From: CAZSHX01 sp964606895
Lineage (GTDB): Bacteria; Bacteroidota; Ignavibacteria; Kapaibacteriales; UBA2268
Assembly (NCBI GenBank): GCA_964606895.1
Contig: CAZSHX010000006.1
Span: 1-64,000 of the forward strand
Length of the DNA stretch: 64,000 nucleotides
Reading direction: 5' to 3'
Both the position numbers and the translations under genes were made by a program. This document shows positions 52,077-61,183 of this stretch, piece by piece; positions within the stretch are counted from its first letter, which is position 1, and every line of letters begins with the position of its first letter. The notes under the pieces were generated by a model. The model worked only from the letters and a program-made list of their open reading frames with translations, did not search any database and was not told the origin of the DNA.

Positions 52077-52763
52077 TTAATGCTGAGAAATCGGGGCTTC
52101 TTCTTTTGAGGAATATTTTGCATTCAGGACAGCATATCTGACTAAGCCACCTGCTGTTTTAATATCAAGTTTCTGCATTATATTTGAACGGTGGGCCTGA
52201 ACTGTACGGATACTGATTATTAAAATATCTGAAATTTCGAGACTGGTTTTGCCCAAAGCCACAAGATTTAATATTTCTTGTTCACGAGGAGAAATACTTA
52301 CAGGTTCAGCATCTTCAGTACTGTTTGGAACTTGATGCTGTAATAACTTAAGAATTGATTTGCTGAAAACGCGTTCACCCTTGATTACGTTATGAAGAGA
52401 TTCGGTAAGATTTTTTACTCCTATGTCTTTCGATAAATAACCGTCAGCACCTGCAGAAAGAGCCTGTTCAATATGGGTTGAATCTTCGAAAGCAGTTAGG
52501 ATGACAACAAAGACATCCGGGAATTCTTTTTTAATCTGCTGAGTCGCCTGAATACCATTCATTTTAGGCATCTGAATATCAAGAATAGCAATGTCGGGCT
52601 GATACTGCCTGACTATCTGAACAGCTTCTTCGCCGTTGCAAGCCTCAGCCAAAATTTTTATAGATTTGTCAACATTCAGCAAACGTTTTATTCCTGCCCT
52701 GACAACTTCGTGGTCGTCTGCAAGTATAACTTTAATTTCTTCTATTTCATTTCCATAATCCAT
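52077..52763 (-). CDS. NarL/FixJ-family response regulator
   Basis: The ATG at 52763 is preferred to a TTG at 52778, giving 228 residues. The receiver has VILADDHEVVRAGI, Asp in IAILDIQMPKMNG, Thr in VILTAFED and Lys in YLSKDIG. The LuxR helix-turn-helix follows: ISPREQEILNLVALGKTSLEISDIL, ISIRTVQAHRSNIMQKLDI. When phosphorylated such proteins dimerise and bind short palindromes. It is encoded at the upstream end of the surface-protein cluster, so control of that cluster is a reasonable guess. A cognate kinase is not adjacent; the degraded CHASE/PAS kinase lies at the far end. Confidence 0.92.
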   Translation of the reverse strand: MDYGNEIEEIKVILADDHEVVRAGIKRLLNVDKSIKILAEACNGEEAVQIVRQYQPDIAILDIQMPKMNGIQATQQIKKEFPDVFVVILTAFEDSTHIEQALSAGADGYLSKDIGVKNLTESLHNVIKGERVFSKSILKLLQHQVPNSTEDAEPVSISPREQEILNLVALGKTSLEISDILIISIRTVQAHRSNIMQKLDIKTAGGLVRYAVLNAKYSSKEEAPISQH

Positions 52764-52836
52764 AAAATCAAATTTCAATTTTTCAAAAGAAAGTAACTAT
52801 CATTACCTGTTAAACGTTATGTAATATACAAAAATT

Positions 52837-54765
52837 TCAGCACATTTCAAGCCATAATTTATTGATAGCATCGCTCGGCATCCGCCAGTCACCTCTTGGA
52901 GACAATGCAACCGTTCCAACTTTCACTCCATCGGGCAAACATGAACGTTTGAATTGTTGCCCGAAAAATCTTTTAATAAATATTTTAAGCCATTTTCTGA
53001 GCTCTGCTTCACTGAAATCTCCATCGAAAGCAATTTTTGCTAATAAAAGAATTTTATTAGGAGGAAATCCCCACCTTACAAAATAATATAGAAAGAAATC
53101 ATGCAGTATATAGGGACCAACCGATTCCTCTGTCTTCTGAATTATGTTTCCTTTTGAATCAGGCGGCAAAAGCTCAGGAGAAATCGGGGTATTGCAAATA
53201 TCTTGAAGGATGTTCGATATATCTCCGGAAAACTCTTCTTCGGCACACCATTCAATAATATATCGGACTAAAGTCTTCGGTACACCGGAATTAACTCCGT
53301 ACATAGAAATATGGTCGCCATTGTAAGTGGACCAACCTAAAGCAAGCTCAGATAAATCTCCTGTTCCGATAACTATTCCACTCTGCTGATTGGCAATATC
53401 CATCAGGATTTGTGTTCTTTCCCTTGCCTGCGAATTCTCAAAAACAATATTATAATTATCCGGTTCATGATTGATATCTTTGAAGTGCTGTTCTACAGCC
53501 TTTTTTATCGGAATATTTCTGAAACTCACACCCATACTTTCAGCAAGTTTTTGGGCATTTGTTTTTGTACGTGAAGTAGTTCCAAAACCCGGCATTGAAA
53601 TGCAATTTATACCTGATAAATCAAGATTGCATTTTTTGAATGCTTTCAAGCAAACAAGTAAAGCCAAAGTGGAATCTAAACCTCCCGATAAACCAATGAC
53701 AACATTTTTCAATCCAATATGCTTAATCCTTTTTGCCAAACCTGTTGCCTGAATCTCGAATATTTCTTTGCAATTATCCGCTTTTTCATTCTTATTTGAA
53801 GGGACAAACGGCATTTTGGAGATAGGTCTGAGAATTCTGATATCTTCAGTATTTGGGATATTCAACTCAATGATTCTAAAAATTTGGTCTGAACCCGAAG
53901 AAGCAAAAGAATTATTTTTCAATCTTTCAGTTTCAAGTTTTTGGATATCAATATCAGCATAAATAATTTGGGTATCGAAATTATACTTGCCTGATTCATT
54001 AAGAATATGTCCATTTTCTGAGATCAGGCATTTACCCGAAAATACCAAATCGGTTGAAGACTCGCCCGGACCGGAAGAAGAATAGACATAAGATGCAAGA
54101 CATCTTGCGGACTGTGACCTGACTAAATCATCACGATATTTTGATTTACCAAGATATTCATCACTCGCAGACAGATTCAGAATAAGATTTGCACCTGCTG
54201 ATGCCTGATAAAGGCTTGGAGGAAATAAGGACCAGAGGTCTTCACAAATCTCAATTCCAATAACAGCATCCGTTCCGGATACTTTGAAAAGCAAATCAGT
54301 TCCAAAAGGAATTTCTTTTTCCCCTATTTCGATTTCATCTGACTGACGGTCAAATTCTGAAGAAAACCATCTTTCTTCGTAGTACTCATTTGTATTGCAA
54401 AGAAATGTCTTGGGAATTATTCCTTTGATTTCATTATCTGAAATCAGGATTGCCGCATTAAAGAGTCGGCTGTCGGCTTTGACAGGAGCACCGACAACAA
54501 TGCTTACATCATACTTAAGAGATGCTTCACATAGCTTCCTTATAGCAGGAAAGACCGATTCAAGAAGTGCCGTCTGATAGAACAAATCACCGCAAGTATA
54601 ACCGGTAATGCAAAGTTCAGGAAACAAAAGAAAATGGCAGTTTTCAGTTTTGGCTGACTTCATTGCTTCAATAATCTTTTCAGTATTGAATTCAACGTCG
54701 GCAACTCTCATTTCGGGAGAAACCGAGCCAATTCTTATAAATCCATATTGACCAAGATTTATCAT
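52837..54765 (-). CDS. nadE: Glutamine-dependent NAD+ synthetase
   Basis: This 642-residue enzyme amidates deamido-NAD to NAD, the last step of NAD synthesis. The N-terminal ~300 residues are a nitrilase-type glutaminase: Glu in LLFPELCITGYTCGDL, a Lys in GIIPKTFLCN and Cys in GIEICEDLW. The C-terminal synthetase holds the ATP P-loop GLSGGLDSTLALL and the later GTGDLSELALGWSTYNGDHISMYG block. RGDWRMPSDAINKLWLE is a normal end for the family's long form. A small lipoprotein gene lies eight bases upstream on the same strand. Confidence 0.95.
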   Translation of the reverse strand: MINLGQYGFIRIGSVSPEMRVADVEFNTEKIIEAMKSAKTENCHFLLFPELCITGYTCGDLFYQTALLESVFPAIRKLCEASLKYDVSIVVGAPVKADSRLFNAAILISDNEIKGIIPKTFLCNTNEYYEERWFSSEFDRQSDEIEIGEKEIPFGTDLLFKVSGTDAVIGIEICEDLWSLFPPSLYQASAGANLILNLSASDEYLGKSKYRDDLVRSQSARCLASYVYSSSGPGESSTDLVFSGKCLISENGHILNESGKYNFDTQIIYADIDIQKLETERLKNNSFASSGSDQIFRIIELNIPNTEDIRILRPISKMPFVPSNKNEKADNCKEIFEIQATGLAKRIKHIGLKNVVIGLSGGLDSTLALLVCLKAFKKCNLDLSGINCISMPGFGTTSRTKTNAQKLAESMGVSFRNIPIKKAVEQHFKDINHEPDNYNIVFENSQARERTQILMDIANQQSGIVIGTGDLSELALGWSTYNGDHISMYGVNSGVPKTLVRYIIEWCAEEEFSGDISNILQDICNTPISPELLPPDSKGNIIQKTEESVGPYILHDFFLYYFVRWGFPPNKILLLAKIAFDGDFSEAELRKWLKIFIKRFFGQQFKRSCLPDGVKVGTVALSPRGDWRMPSDAINKLWLEMC

Positions 54766-54773
54766 TTCGTTTT

Positions 54774-55139
54774 CTATTCAACGGTTATAGTATAAGATTT
54801 TTTCAAGTCTTTACAATCTGTAGCACCATAAGCAGAGGTTCCAAAACACACTTCGAATTTTACTTCAAATGTGTAAGAACCAATATTTGTTGCTTTTCCC
54901 GATATTACCCCATTACCTTCCATCAGGATTCCGGGAGGAAGTTGCCCTGATATCACCTCTACCTTTTTGGTATTAAATGAGCAGGAACTACTCTGTTCAA
55001 TTTTTGCTGAGTAATCTAACCCCAGCTTTGCATTTGGCAAAGTGTCAGGCGTTATTTTATTTAGCTGACAATCGTTTGCACAAGCAAAAAGAAATACTAT
55101 ACTAAAGAGTATAGTCGAAAAAATCTTACTTAATTTCAT
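54774..55139 (-). CDS. Small lipoprotein with Ig-like domain
   Basis: The ATG at 55139 (within a frame open to 55181) gives 121 residues with a lipoprotein signal, SIVFLFACAN, lipidated at the Cys of LFAC. The mature part contains LPNAKLGLDYSAKIEQ, SGQLPPGILMEGNGVISGKATNIGSYTFEVKF, the wording of the He_PIG / putative Ig domain found in many surface proteins. Four further cysteines could form disulfides. It should sit in the outer or inner membrane leaflet facing the periplasm. It lies between the LD-carboxypeptidase and nadE on the same strand. Role unknown. Confidence 0.72.
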   Translation of the reverse strand: MKLSKIFSTILFSIVFLFACANDCQLNKITPDTLPNAKLGLDYSAKIEQSSSCSFNTKKVEVISGQLPPGILMEGNGVISGKATNIGSYTFEVKFEVCFGTSAYGATDCKDLKKSYTITVE

Positions 55140-55177
55140 TTTATTACTATTTCCATTAATAAATACATTCAAAATAA

Positions 55178-56227
55178 TCACTCAATTGTTGCACTTTCTA
55201 AAATATTCAATACACATCTATCTGCATCCATCTCTGCTTCTACTCCCAAAGGAAGTGTTGCCTGATCGGAAGTATGGCCAATAGTTAATCCCGAAAAAAC
55301 CGGAACATTGATATCAGTAAAAACTGAATCAATAATTTCTCCTAATGTGCTGTCCCAGGCTCTTGAAGACTGCAATCCATCGAAATTGCAATCCTTACAT
55401 TCACCAAGGATTACACCCTTTGTACACTGCAATTTCTTTGCCAATTTTAGCTGAATAAGCATTCTGTCCAAACGATATGGTTCTTCACCAACATCTTCTA
55501 AAAACAAAATTTTATCCTTTGTATCAATTTCATAAGGAGTACCCATCAAATTGCTTATTAAGGACAGATTGCCCCCAAATAAATTTCCTTTTGCTTTTCC
55601 TGATTTTACAGTTCTGACAGGATGAACGTTTCTTATACTGTTTTTTGTGGATGGATTAGAAATTTCACCTATTGGCAGAGCGGAAAAAATGGCTTTTTGA
55701 AAATAGCCCAAAGTATATGCAGAAAATCCTGAGAGTAAAACAGGTCCATGAAATGTTATCAAATTTGAAAACTTATGGATAGCGAGATGCAATGCCGTGA
55801 TATCGCTGTACCCAAGAAAAATTTTAGGATTCTTTTTTATTAAATCATAATCTATTCTATCTAAGATTTGAGGACTACCATAACCTCCCCGAATACAAAA
55901 CACCGCATTAACTTCTTTATCGGCAAACATTGTATGCAAATCATCAGTTCGTTCGGAAATGGTCCTGCTTTTGTAACCGCTTCCTTTTGCAACATTTTTC
56001 CCTAACTTCATTTTCAAACCAAAAAAATCCAGTGCTTCCTTTGCACGGGCTAAATCTTCGGGGTCCGAAACTGCTGTACCGGGAGCTATAACTCCGATAG
56101 TATCCCCTACTTTCAAGAACTTAGGTTTCAGAACTCCGCTATTTAATGATTGAGAAAATGACGATTTAGGCAGAACTGTCATCATTCCCAATGCGGATAA
56201 ACCTGCTATAAAATCTCTTCTTACCAT
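55178..56227 (-). CDS. LD-carboxypeptidase (peptidase S66)
   Basis: The ATG at 56227 (M of MVRRDFIAG) gives 349 residues with a twin-arginine-like signal (RRDFIAGLSALGMM). The family catalytic Ser is in GYSDITALHLAI, preceded by RGGYGSPQILDRIDY. The Glu is in LFLEDVGEEPYRLDRML and the His in GLTIGHTSDQATLPLG. It cuts the L-Lys/DAP-D-Ala bond of peptidoglycan tetrapeptides during recycling. An exported form is unusual for the cytosolic LdcA type but known in others, so the peptide may be handled in the periplasm. It is the first gene of a run reading toward nadE. Confidence 0.88.
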   Translation of the reverse strand: MVRRDFIAGLSALGMMTVLPKSSFSQSLNSGVLKPKFLKVGDTIGVIAPGTAVSDPEDLARAKEALDFFGLKMKLGKNVAKGSGYKSRTISERTDDLHTMFADKEVNAVFCIRGGYGSPQILDRIDYDLIKKNPKIFLGYSDITALHLAIHKFSNLITFHGPVLLSGFSAYTLGYFQKAIFSALPIGEISNPSTKNSIRNVHPVRTVKSGKAKGNLFGGNLSLISNLMGTPYEIDTKDKILFLEDVGEEPYRLDRMLIQLKLAKKLQCTKGVILGECKDCNFDGLQSSRAWDSTLGEIIDSVFTDINVPVFSGLTIGHTSDQATLPLGVEAEMDADRCVLNILESATIE

Positions 56228-56335
56228 AAAAAATAAAAATAAATTCAAAAATCATTTTTTACCAATTGAAATTTACCAATATTTTACTTATATTCATAAT
56301 TCTAAAGATATTTTTTATAAATATGTTTTTTTGAT

Positions 56336-58111
56336 ATGATACGCCTTTACGAACTTGAACTTGAAAAATCCTGTCCTTATGGAAAAAATTCCGAGGATGA
56401 TTGGATTGTTTTGCGTGATAGTTGCATCAAATATATACCCGATTTCGATGAAGCACTCGTTAGAAAAGCATTTGATTTTTGTGTTTTTGATTTCAAGGAT
56501 ACATTACGTTCATCAGGTGACCCCTATTATACTCATCCGCTGAAAGTTGCACTTACTTTAATTAACGAATTCAGGCTTGCTGATTCCGTTTCCGTTGCGG
56601 CGGCTTTGCTACATGACACAATAGAAGATGTTTCTTATGTAAATTTCAGCGATATATTAAGTAAATTTGGCGAAGAGGTTGCTCAGATTGTTGAAGGTGT
56701 TACAAAAATAAAAGGCTCCCAAACAAGAAACCTCGACAAAGCTTCAACTTATGTTAAATTATTTCAAGCTCTGATTCAAGATGTTCGAGTAATTTTCATT
56801 AAACTGGCGGACAGGCTCGATAACATGAGAACTCTATTCCACCTGCCACTCTACAAACAGAAACTAATAGGACACGAAACCTTAAATTTCTATACACCTT
56901 TTGCCCAAAGACTTGGATTAACAAGAATTAAAAGAATCTTAGAAGATTTAGCTCTATATTTTTACGATAGAACAGCTTACGAAGTTATCAATCCCGCATT
57001 AGAAGAAAAAAGAAATGATTTCCTGGGGTACATTCAACAATTCTACGACCAGATCACTGAAAAACTAACCGAAAGAGAGATTGACCATGTTCTGACTATC
57101 GAACATAAGCATGTTTACGAAATTTATAAAATGATTGAGCAGGGTAAAACACTCAGCGAAATAGATAATTTCTATTCAATGGTCATAACATTGAACTCCA
57201 ATGATTTTACTGAATGTTACAAAACTTATGGTGTCATTGCAAGTGTTTTCGGTCCTGTAAGCTCGTTTGAAGATTTTATAGCAAAACCAAAAATTAATTT
57301 TTACAGAGCTATTCATTCTGTACATTACGGACCGGGAAGAAAACTTATTGAAGTTATAATCAGAACTGATGAGATGGATAGAATTGCCGAGAACGGAATG
57401 TCGGCATTGTTTTCTATTAAGGATGCTCATAGTATTCTGAGATATTCTGAAGATGAACTTAATGACTGGATGAAATGGATGTTGGACCTTTGTAATCAGG
57501 ACGATGAAGATTCCGTTCAGAAAATTTGGGGTTCAATCAGAAGCAATCTATATGAAGATACAATTACGGTCTATACGAACGATGGAGGCGAATATATAGT
57601 TCCAAAAGGCTCCTGTCCCGTTGATTTAGCCTTCGCTGTTAGCGAAGAAACTGCATACCATCTTATTTCGGTAAAAGTGAATGGCGACATAAAAACTTTA
57701 CGTTATGAATTGAAGGATGGCGATAAGGTTCAGTTTATTACTTCTCCTAAAATTAATCCGGAACCTGAATGGGAGGACTATGTCATCTCAATTAAGGCAA
57801 TTGTAAAATTGTATGAATATTTCCGAATTAATCCAAAAACAAAGGTTAGAAAAGTAAAAGAAAAAAAGAATATTGAAGCTCGTTTCAAGGTTATAGGCGA
57901 AGACAAACCGGGTATGCTAAATGAAATAACTAATGCAATAGGTCAATTAAATATACAGCGGATTAATCTTTACAAAACTTCGACTTCAGTTTTTGAAGGT
58001 GCTTTCACACTTAACATTCATGATATTGACCATCTTAATAATCTATTTACAAAGCTTCTCAGCATCAAAGGTATAAGAGGAATAGAAAGAATGGACGAAG
58101 ACGAAGAATAA
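56336..58111 (+). CDS. RelA/SpoT-family protein, hydrolase with degraded synthetase
   Basis: This 591-residue protein holds an HD hydrolase domain with all expected residues: YYTHPLKVA, LLHDTIEDV (His-Asp, Glu-Asp) and KLADRLDNMRTL. The (p)ppGpp synthetase domain follows but is altered. The GRxKHxYSI line reads IEHKHVYEI (Arg to Glu); the DLFAVR line reads NFYSMV (Asp to Asn, Arg to Val); and NGYQSLH reads NFYRAIH. The EVQIRT line reads EVIIRT, keeping Glu. A TGS domain (TITVYTNDGGEYIVPKGSCPVDLAF) and a C-terminal ACT domain (ARFKVIGEDKPGMLNEI) follow. It is therefore probably a ppGpp hydrolase. Usual length is ~720-740, so some linker is missing. Confidence 0.87.
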   Translation: MIRLYELELEKSCPYGKNSEDDWIVLRDSCIKYIPDFDEALVRKAFDFCVFDFKDTLRSSGDPYYTHPLKVALTLINEFRLADSVSVAAALLHDTIEDVSYVNFSDILSKFGEEVAQIVEGVTKIKGSQTRNLDKASTYVKLFQALIQDVRVIFIKLADRLDNMRTLFHLPLYKQKLIGHETLNFYTPFAQRLGLTRIKRILEDLALYFYDRTAYEVINPALEEKRNDFLGYIQQFYDQITEKLTEREIDHVLTIEHKHVYEIYKMIEQGKTLSEIDNFYSMVITLNSNDFTECYKTYGVIASVFGPVSSFEDFIAKPKINFYRAIHSVHYGPGRKLIEVIIRTDEMDRIAENGMSALFSIKDAHSILRYSEDELNDWMKWMLDLCNQDDEDSVQKIWGSIRSNLYEDTITVYTNDGGEYIVPKGSCPVDLAFAVSEETAYHLISVKVNGDIKTLRYELKDGDKVQFITSPKINPEPEWEDYVISIKAIVKLYEYFRINPKTKVRKVKEKKNIEARFKVIGEDKPGMLNEITNAIGQLNIQRINLYKTSTSVFEGAFTLNIHDIDHLNNLFTKLLSIKGIRGIERMDEDEE

Positions 58112-58125
58112 AATTATTTGTGCTT

Positions 58126-58680
58126 CTAACTCTTCAAAATATTTTGTACGAATGCTAAGCGAGTTATAATTTTAATTATTACAAAAGAAATCATAAAACC
58201 GATACATGCCCCTCCAATTACGTCAAATGGATAATGCACTCCGACAAATACTCTTGAAATTGCAACTATAGAAGCTATTGAATAAAAATACCACTTATAT
58301 TTAGTATAATAATAGGTTAGAATTCCAGCCACCGCAAAATTATTTACTGCGTGTGATGAAGGGAATGATTTCCCGGCTCCACAGGGCACAAGAATATTCA
58401 AATCAGACAAAACATGGCAAGGTCTGATTCTGCCGATTAATTCCTTTAGGATTGAACTGCTTAACTGGTCTGAAATGATTATGGTAATAATTATTGTTAC
58501 TACAGCAAGTCTTCCTTTTTTACCGCCTTTCCATAGAAGTAAAATAGCAAAAACCGCATAAACAGGTAACCAATTATTAAGATTAGTTACAAAAGGCATG
58601 AACCAGTTAGTTACAGGATTAGCTAATTTGACATTTATTAAATAGAAAAGCCACAAGTCAATATTTTGAATAAATTCCAT
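58126..58680 (-). CDS. PAP2-family membrane phosphatase
   Basis: The ATG at 58680 gives 184 residues with about five membrane segments. The three PAP2 motifs are present: KELIGRIRP, SFPSSHA (the PSGH box, here PSSH) and SRVFVGVHYPFDV with His and Asp. Such enzymes remove phosphate from lipid pyrophosphates (undecaprenyl-PP, phosphatidate or PGP) on the periplasmic side. The substrate cannot be told from the sequence. The gene is convergent with the RelA/SpoT gene, with only 14 bases between the stops. Confidence 0.85.
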   Translation of the reverse strand: MEFIQNIDLWLFYLINVKLANPVTNWFMPFVTNLNNWLPVYAVFAILLLWKGGKKGRLAVVTIIITIIISDQLSSSILKELIGRIRPCHVLSDLNILVPCGAGKSFPSSHAVNNFAVAGILTYYYTKYKWYFYSIASIVAISRVFVGVHYPFDVIGGACIGFMISFVIIKIITRLAFVQNILKS

Positions 58681-58785
58681 CAATATTCTTTTATAAATTT
58701 ATTATTCTTCAAAAATGCAAGATAAAACAATATTTCTTAAAAAAAATAGTTATATCTTGTGTTTATTAAAAATTACTAAGGAAAT

Positions 58786-59502
58786 ATGAAAAAATATATT
58801 ATTGTCTTGATAATTACGTTACTGAGTACCTCAATAACGTATTCACAAAGCAAATTACTTATGGTTAATGGCGATACTGTTAATTTTGGAAAAGTAAAAC
58901 CCATCAATTCGCCTTTAGAAGCCACCATATATTTAAAGAATATTGGAACTGACTCTTTGAAAATTTATAGAGTTAAACCAGGGTGCGGATGCACAACGAC
59001 TAAATTGGACCAGACCACTATAGCTCCGGATAGTACTGTTCCTATGACTATAACTCTGAATATTAGCAATCATCCCGGTAAAATCTATAAAAACATAGCT
59101 TTAAGGTGTAATGACAGTGATAATCCCGACAGATTAATTCATCTTTTGGCAGATGTACTATATCCTGTTCAATTTTCACCCAACCAAACGATTAATTTTG
59201 ATAATATGGTTCAAGGGCAAGAAACTTCAGGTAGAATTAAAATTATCAACACAACAGATGATATTATTGTTATTAAGGAAATTAAAACAGAGCCATATAC
59301 AATTACAACAAATTTGAAAATAGATACAAAAATTCAACCAAAAGGTGAAATTGAAATAATAGCTAAATATACTCCTCAAAATCCGGGACCTCTTTCAGGA
59401 TTCATAAAATTGAAAACTGACTATCCTGATTTACCAAGAATTGAAATTCCGGTTCGTGGCTTTCTCCAGCAAGACGGAATACGCGAAATGAAGCTGAAAT
59501 AA
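58786..59502 (+). CDS. DUF1573 secreted protein
   Basis: This 238-residue protein has a signal peptide (YIIVLIITLLSTSITYSQ). The first DUF1573 unit is VNFGKVKPINSPLEATIYLKNIG ... VKPGCGCTTTKLD; the GCGCTT sequence is the signature. A second half with the same Ig-like fold follows (INFDNMVQGQETSGRIKIIN ... ILSGFIKLKTDYP-like end). DUF1573 proteins are secreted ASH-type Ig domains of unknown role, frequent in Bacteroidetes. AAGGA precedes the ATG. The gene stands alone, facing the heptose genes; the 141 bases that follow contain nothing recognisable. Confidence 0.82.
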   Translation: MKKYIIVLIITLLSTSITYSQSKLLMVNGDTVNFGKVKPINSPLEATIYLKNIGTDSLKIYRVKPGCGCTTTKLDQTTIAPDSTVPMTITLNISNHPGKIYKNIALRCNDSDNPDRLIHLLADVLYPVQFSPNQTINFDNMVQGQETSGRIKIINTTDDIIVIKEIKTEPYTITTNLKIDTKIQPKGEIEIIAKYTPQNPGPLSGFIKLKTDYPDLPRIEIPVRGFLQQDGIREMKLK

Positions 59503-59643
59503 ATTTCAATCGTAGCTCATATCTCATTTATGGGGCAAATAGAGGCATTATTAATAAAGCCGAACATTGATTCGATTAAAGCAAAAAAGTCATCGTAATA
59601 AGCAAATATGGAGGCGACTATATTCCGGTTCGGTAATGAAAAA

Positions 59644-60108
59644 TTACAAATTTTTGATTTTTGAAAGCAAACCTGTTGTTGACTTGCCTTCAACGAAAGG
59701 AATGGTTTTTACTATGCCGCCGGATTGCTGAACAATATCTGCTCCAACAATATTTTCTATTTGATAATCTCCGCCCTTTACCAAAATATCCGGTTTGATA
59801 TTATTAATTAAATTGAATGGAGTATCATCATCAAAAATAATTACATAATCAACAGCTTTTAAGGAATCAACAATTAAAGCCCTATCTTCTTGATTAACAA
59901 CCGGTCGTTCCACACCCTTTAATCTACGAACAGATTCGTCGCTGTTTAATCCGATTATTAAAATATCACCCAAAGCTTTCGAATGATTCAAATAAAATAC
60001 ATGACCTGCATGAAGAATATCGAAACAACCATTTGTGAAAACAATTTTCTTCCCTGCATTTTTCAAGGCAGAAATTTCAATCAACAAATCCGGCATTTCT
60101 ATAATCAT
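59644..60108 (-). CDS. rfaE2: Heptose-1-phosphate adenylyltransferase
   Basis: This 154-residue nucleotidyltransferase has the motif FTNGCFDILHAGHVFYL (HxGH type) near residue 25. It transfers AMP from ATP to D-glycero-beta-D-manno-heptose 1-phosphate to give ADP-heptose for LPS core. GLNSDESVRRLKG and ILVKGGDYQIENIVGAD are usual for the HldE C-terminal domain. Here it is a separate gene, 37 bases after the kinase gene on the same strand. In E. coli the two are fused as HldE. Confidence 0.93.
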   Translation of the reverse strand: MIIEMPDLLIEISALKNAGKKIVFTNGCFDILHAGHVFYLNHSKALGDILIIGLNSDESVRRLKGVERPVVNQEDRALIVDSLKAVDYVIIFDDDTPFNLINNIKPDILVKGGDYQIENIVGADIVQQSGGIVKTIPFVEGKSTTGLLSKIKNL

Positions 60109-60145
60109 AATGAATTTTGATATTAATAAAACTGATTGATTTGAA

Positions 60146-61138
60146 TTATTTTCCTAATACATTAATTGCATTAAGAAGATTTGATTTTGTTATTGAAACT
60201 ATACCCGGCTCTTCACAGACGGCACCTGATGCAAAGTTTGCCATTGTTGCCGCTTGCTTAAACGCAGCCCCGCCTGCGATAGCGGCCGCTAAAGTTGCAA
60301 TAGCAGTATCGCCTGCACCTGAAACGTCAGCAATATGGCGTGCAATTGTTGGTACAGACGAAACATCCCCATTGCTCTCGAAAAGCATCATACCGTCAGC
60401 ACCCAAAGTCAATAAAACATTTTGGCAATTCAATCTTTTCAAAAGCTCATAACCGGCTTCCAATACTTCTTCCTTTGTTTTTACAGGTAAACCCAAAGCC
60501 TGCTGAGCTTCTTTTCTGTTTGGTTTGAACAAAGTTACATTTTGAAAATTAAAAAAGTTTTCCAATTTAGGATCAACATAAATTGGTATATCGTTCATTC
60601 TGGCAAAAGCAGAAATTTCATAAATAAGAAATTCTGTTATTGTACCCTTGTTATAATCTTCAAAAATGATACCGGCAAGGTGCTTTTGTTCCTCTAATAC
60701 CTGAAGGATATACTTTTCACCCGCAGTAGGAAGGTTGGCTGTGACTTCACGGTCAAGCCTTGCTATGTGCTGGTTATTACCGATTATTCGGGTTTTGACT
60801 GTTGTTGGTCTTTTTGAATCAATATAAAGCCCGTCAGGATTTATTCCATATTCTTTGGATATTTCTTTAAAGGTTTTTCCGGAACGATCTTCCCCTATTA
60901 CACCACATAATATTGGTTCAATACCCAACGTTTTTAAGTTACTTGCAACGTTTGCGGCACCGCCAAGGTGGAAAGTTTCCTTTTCAACATCAATAACAGG
61001 TACAGGTGCTTCGGGGGATACTCTGGATACATTACCCCAAAAATAGCGGTCAAGCATCACATCGCCGACTACGGCAATTTGCTTTCCGTAGCAGTTATTT
61101 AATATATCTTCAGCGTGGTCGTGAGAAACATAGAGCAT
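60146..61138 (-). CDS. rfaE1: Heptose-7-phosphate kinase
   Basis: This 330-residue PfkB/ribokinase-family enzyme phosphorylates D-glycero-beta-D-manno-heptose 7-phosphate at C1. The N-terminal sequence VVGDVMLDRYFWGNVSRVSPEAPVPV is diagnostic, with FHLGGAANVASNL next. The catalytic anion hole and base are in DVSGAGDTAIATLAAAIAGG. It corresponds to the N-terminal domain of HldE and is encoded separately from rfaE2 downstream. Together they supply ADP-heptose, implying a heptose-containing LPS. Confidence 0.93.
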   Translation of the reverse strand: MLYVSHDHAEDILNNCYGKQIAVVGDVMLDRYFWGNVSRVSPEAPVPVIDVEKETFHLGGAANVASNLKTLGIEPILCGVIGEDRSGKTFKEISKEYGINPDGLYIDSKRPTTVKTRIIGNNQHIARLDREVTANLPTAGEKYILQVLEEQKHLAGIIFEDYNKGTITEFLIYEISAFARMNDIPIYVDPKLENFFNFQNVTLFKPNRKEAQQALGLPVKTKEEVLEAGYELLKRLNCQNVLLTLGADGMMLFESNGDVSSVPTIARHIADVSGAGDTAIATLAAAIAGGAAFKQAATMANFASGAVCEEPGIVSITKSNLLNAINVLGK

Positions 61139-61183
61139 AATCTTGAATCCGTAAATTATAAAACTTGCAAGATAAGGTTTTTC

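Noticed and set aside
59503..59643. Possible coding remnant between DUF1573 and rfaE2
   Set aside because: No frame gives a recognisable protein segment.
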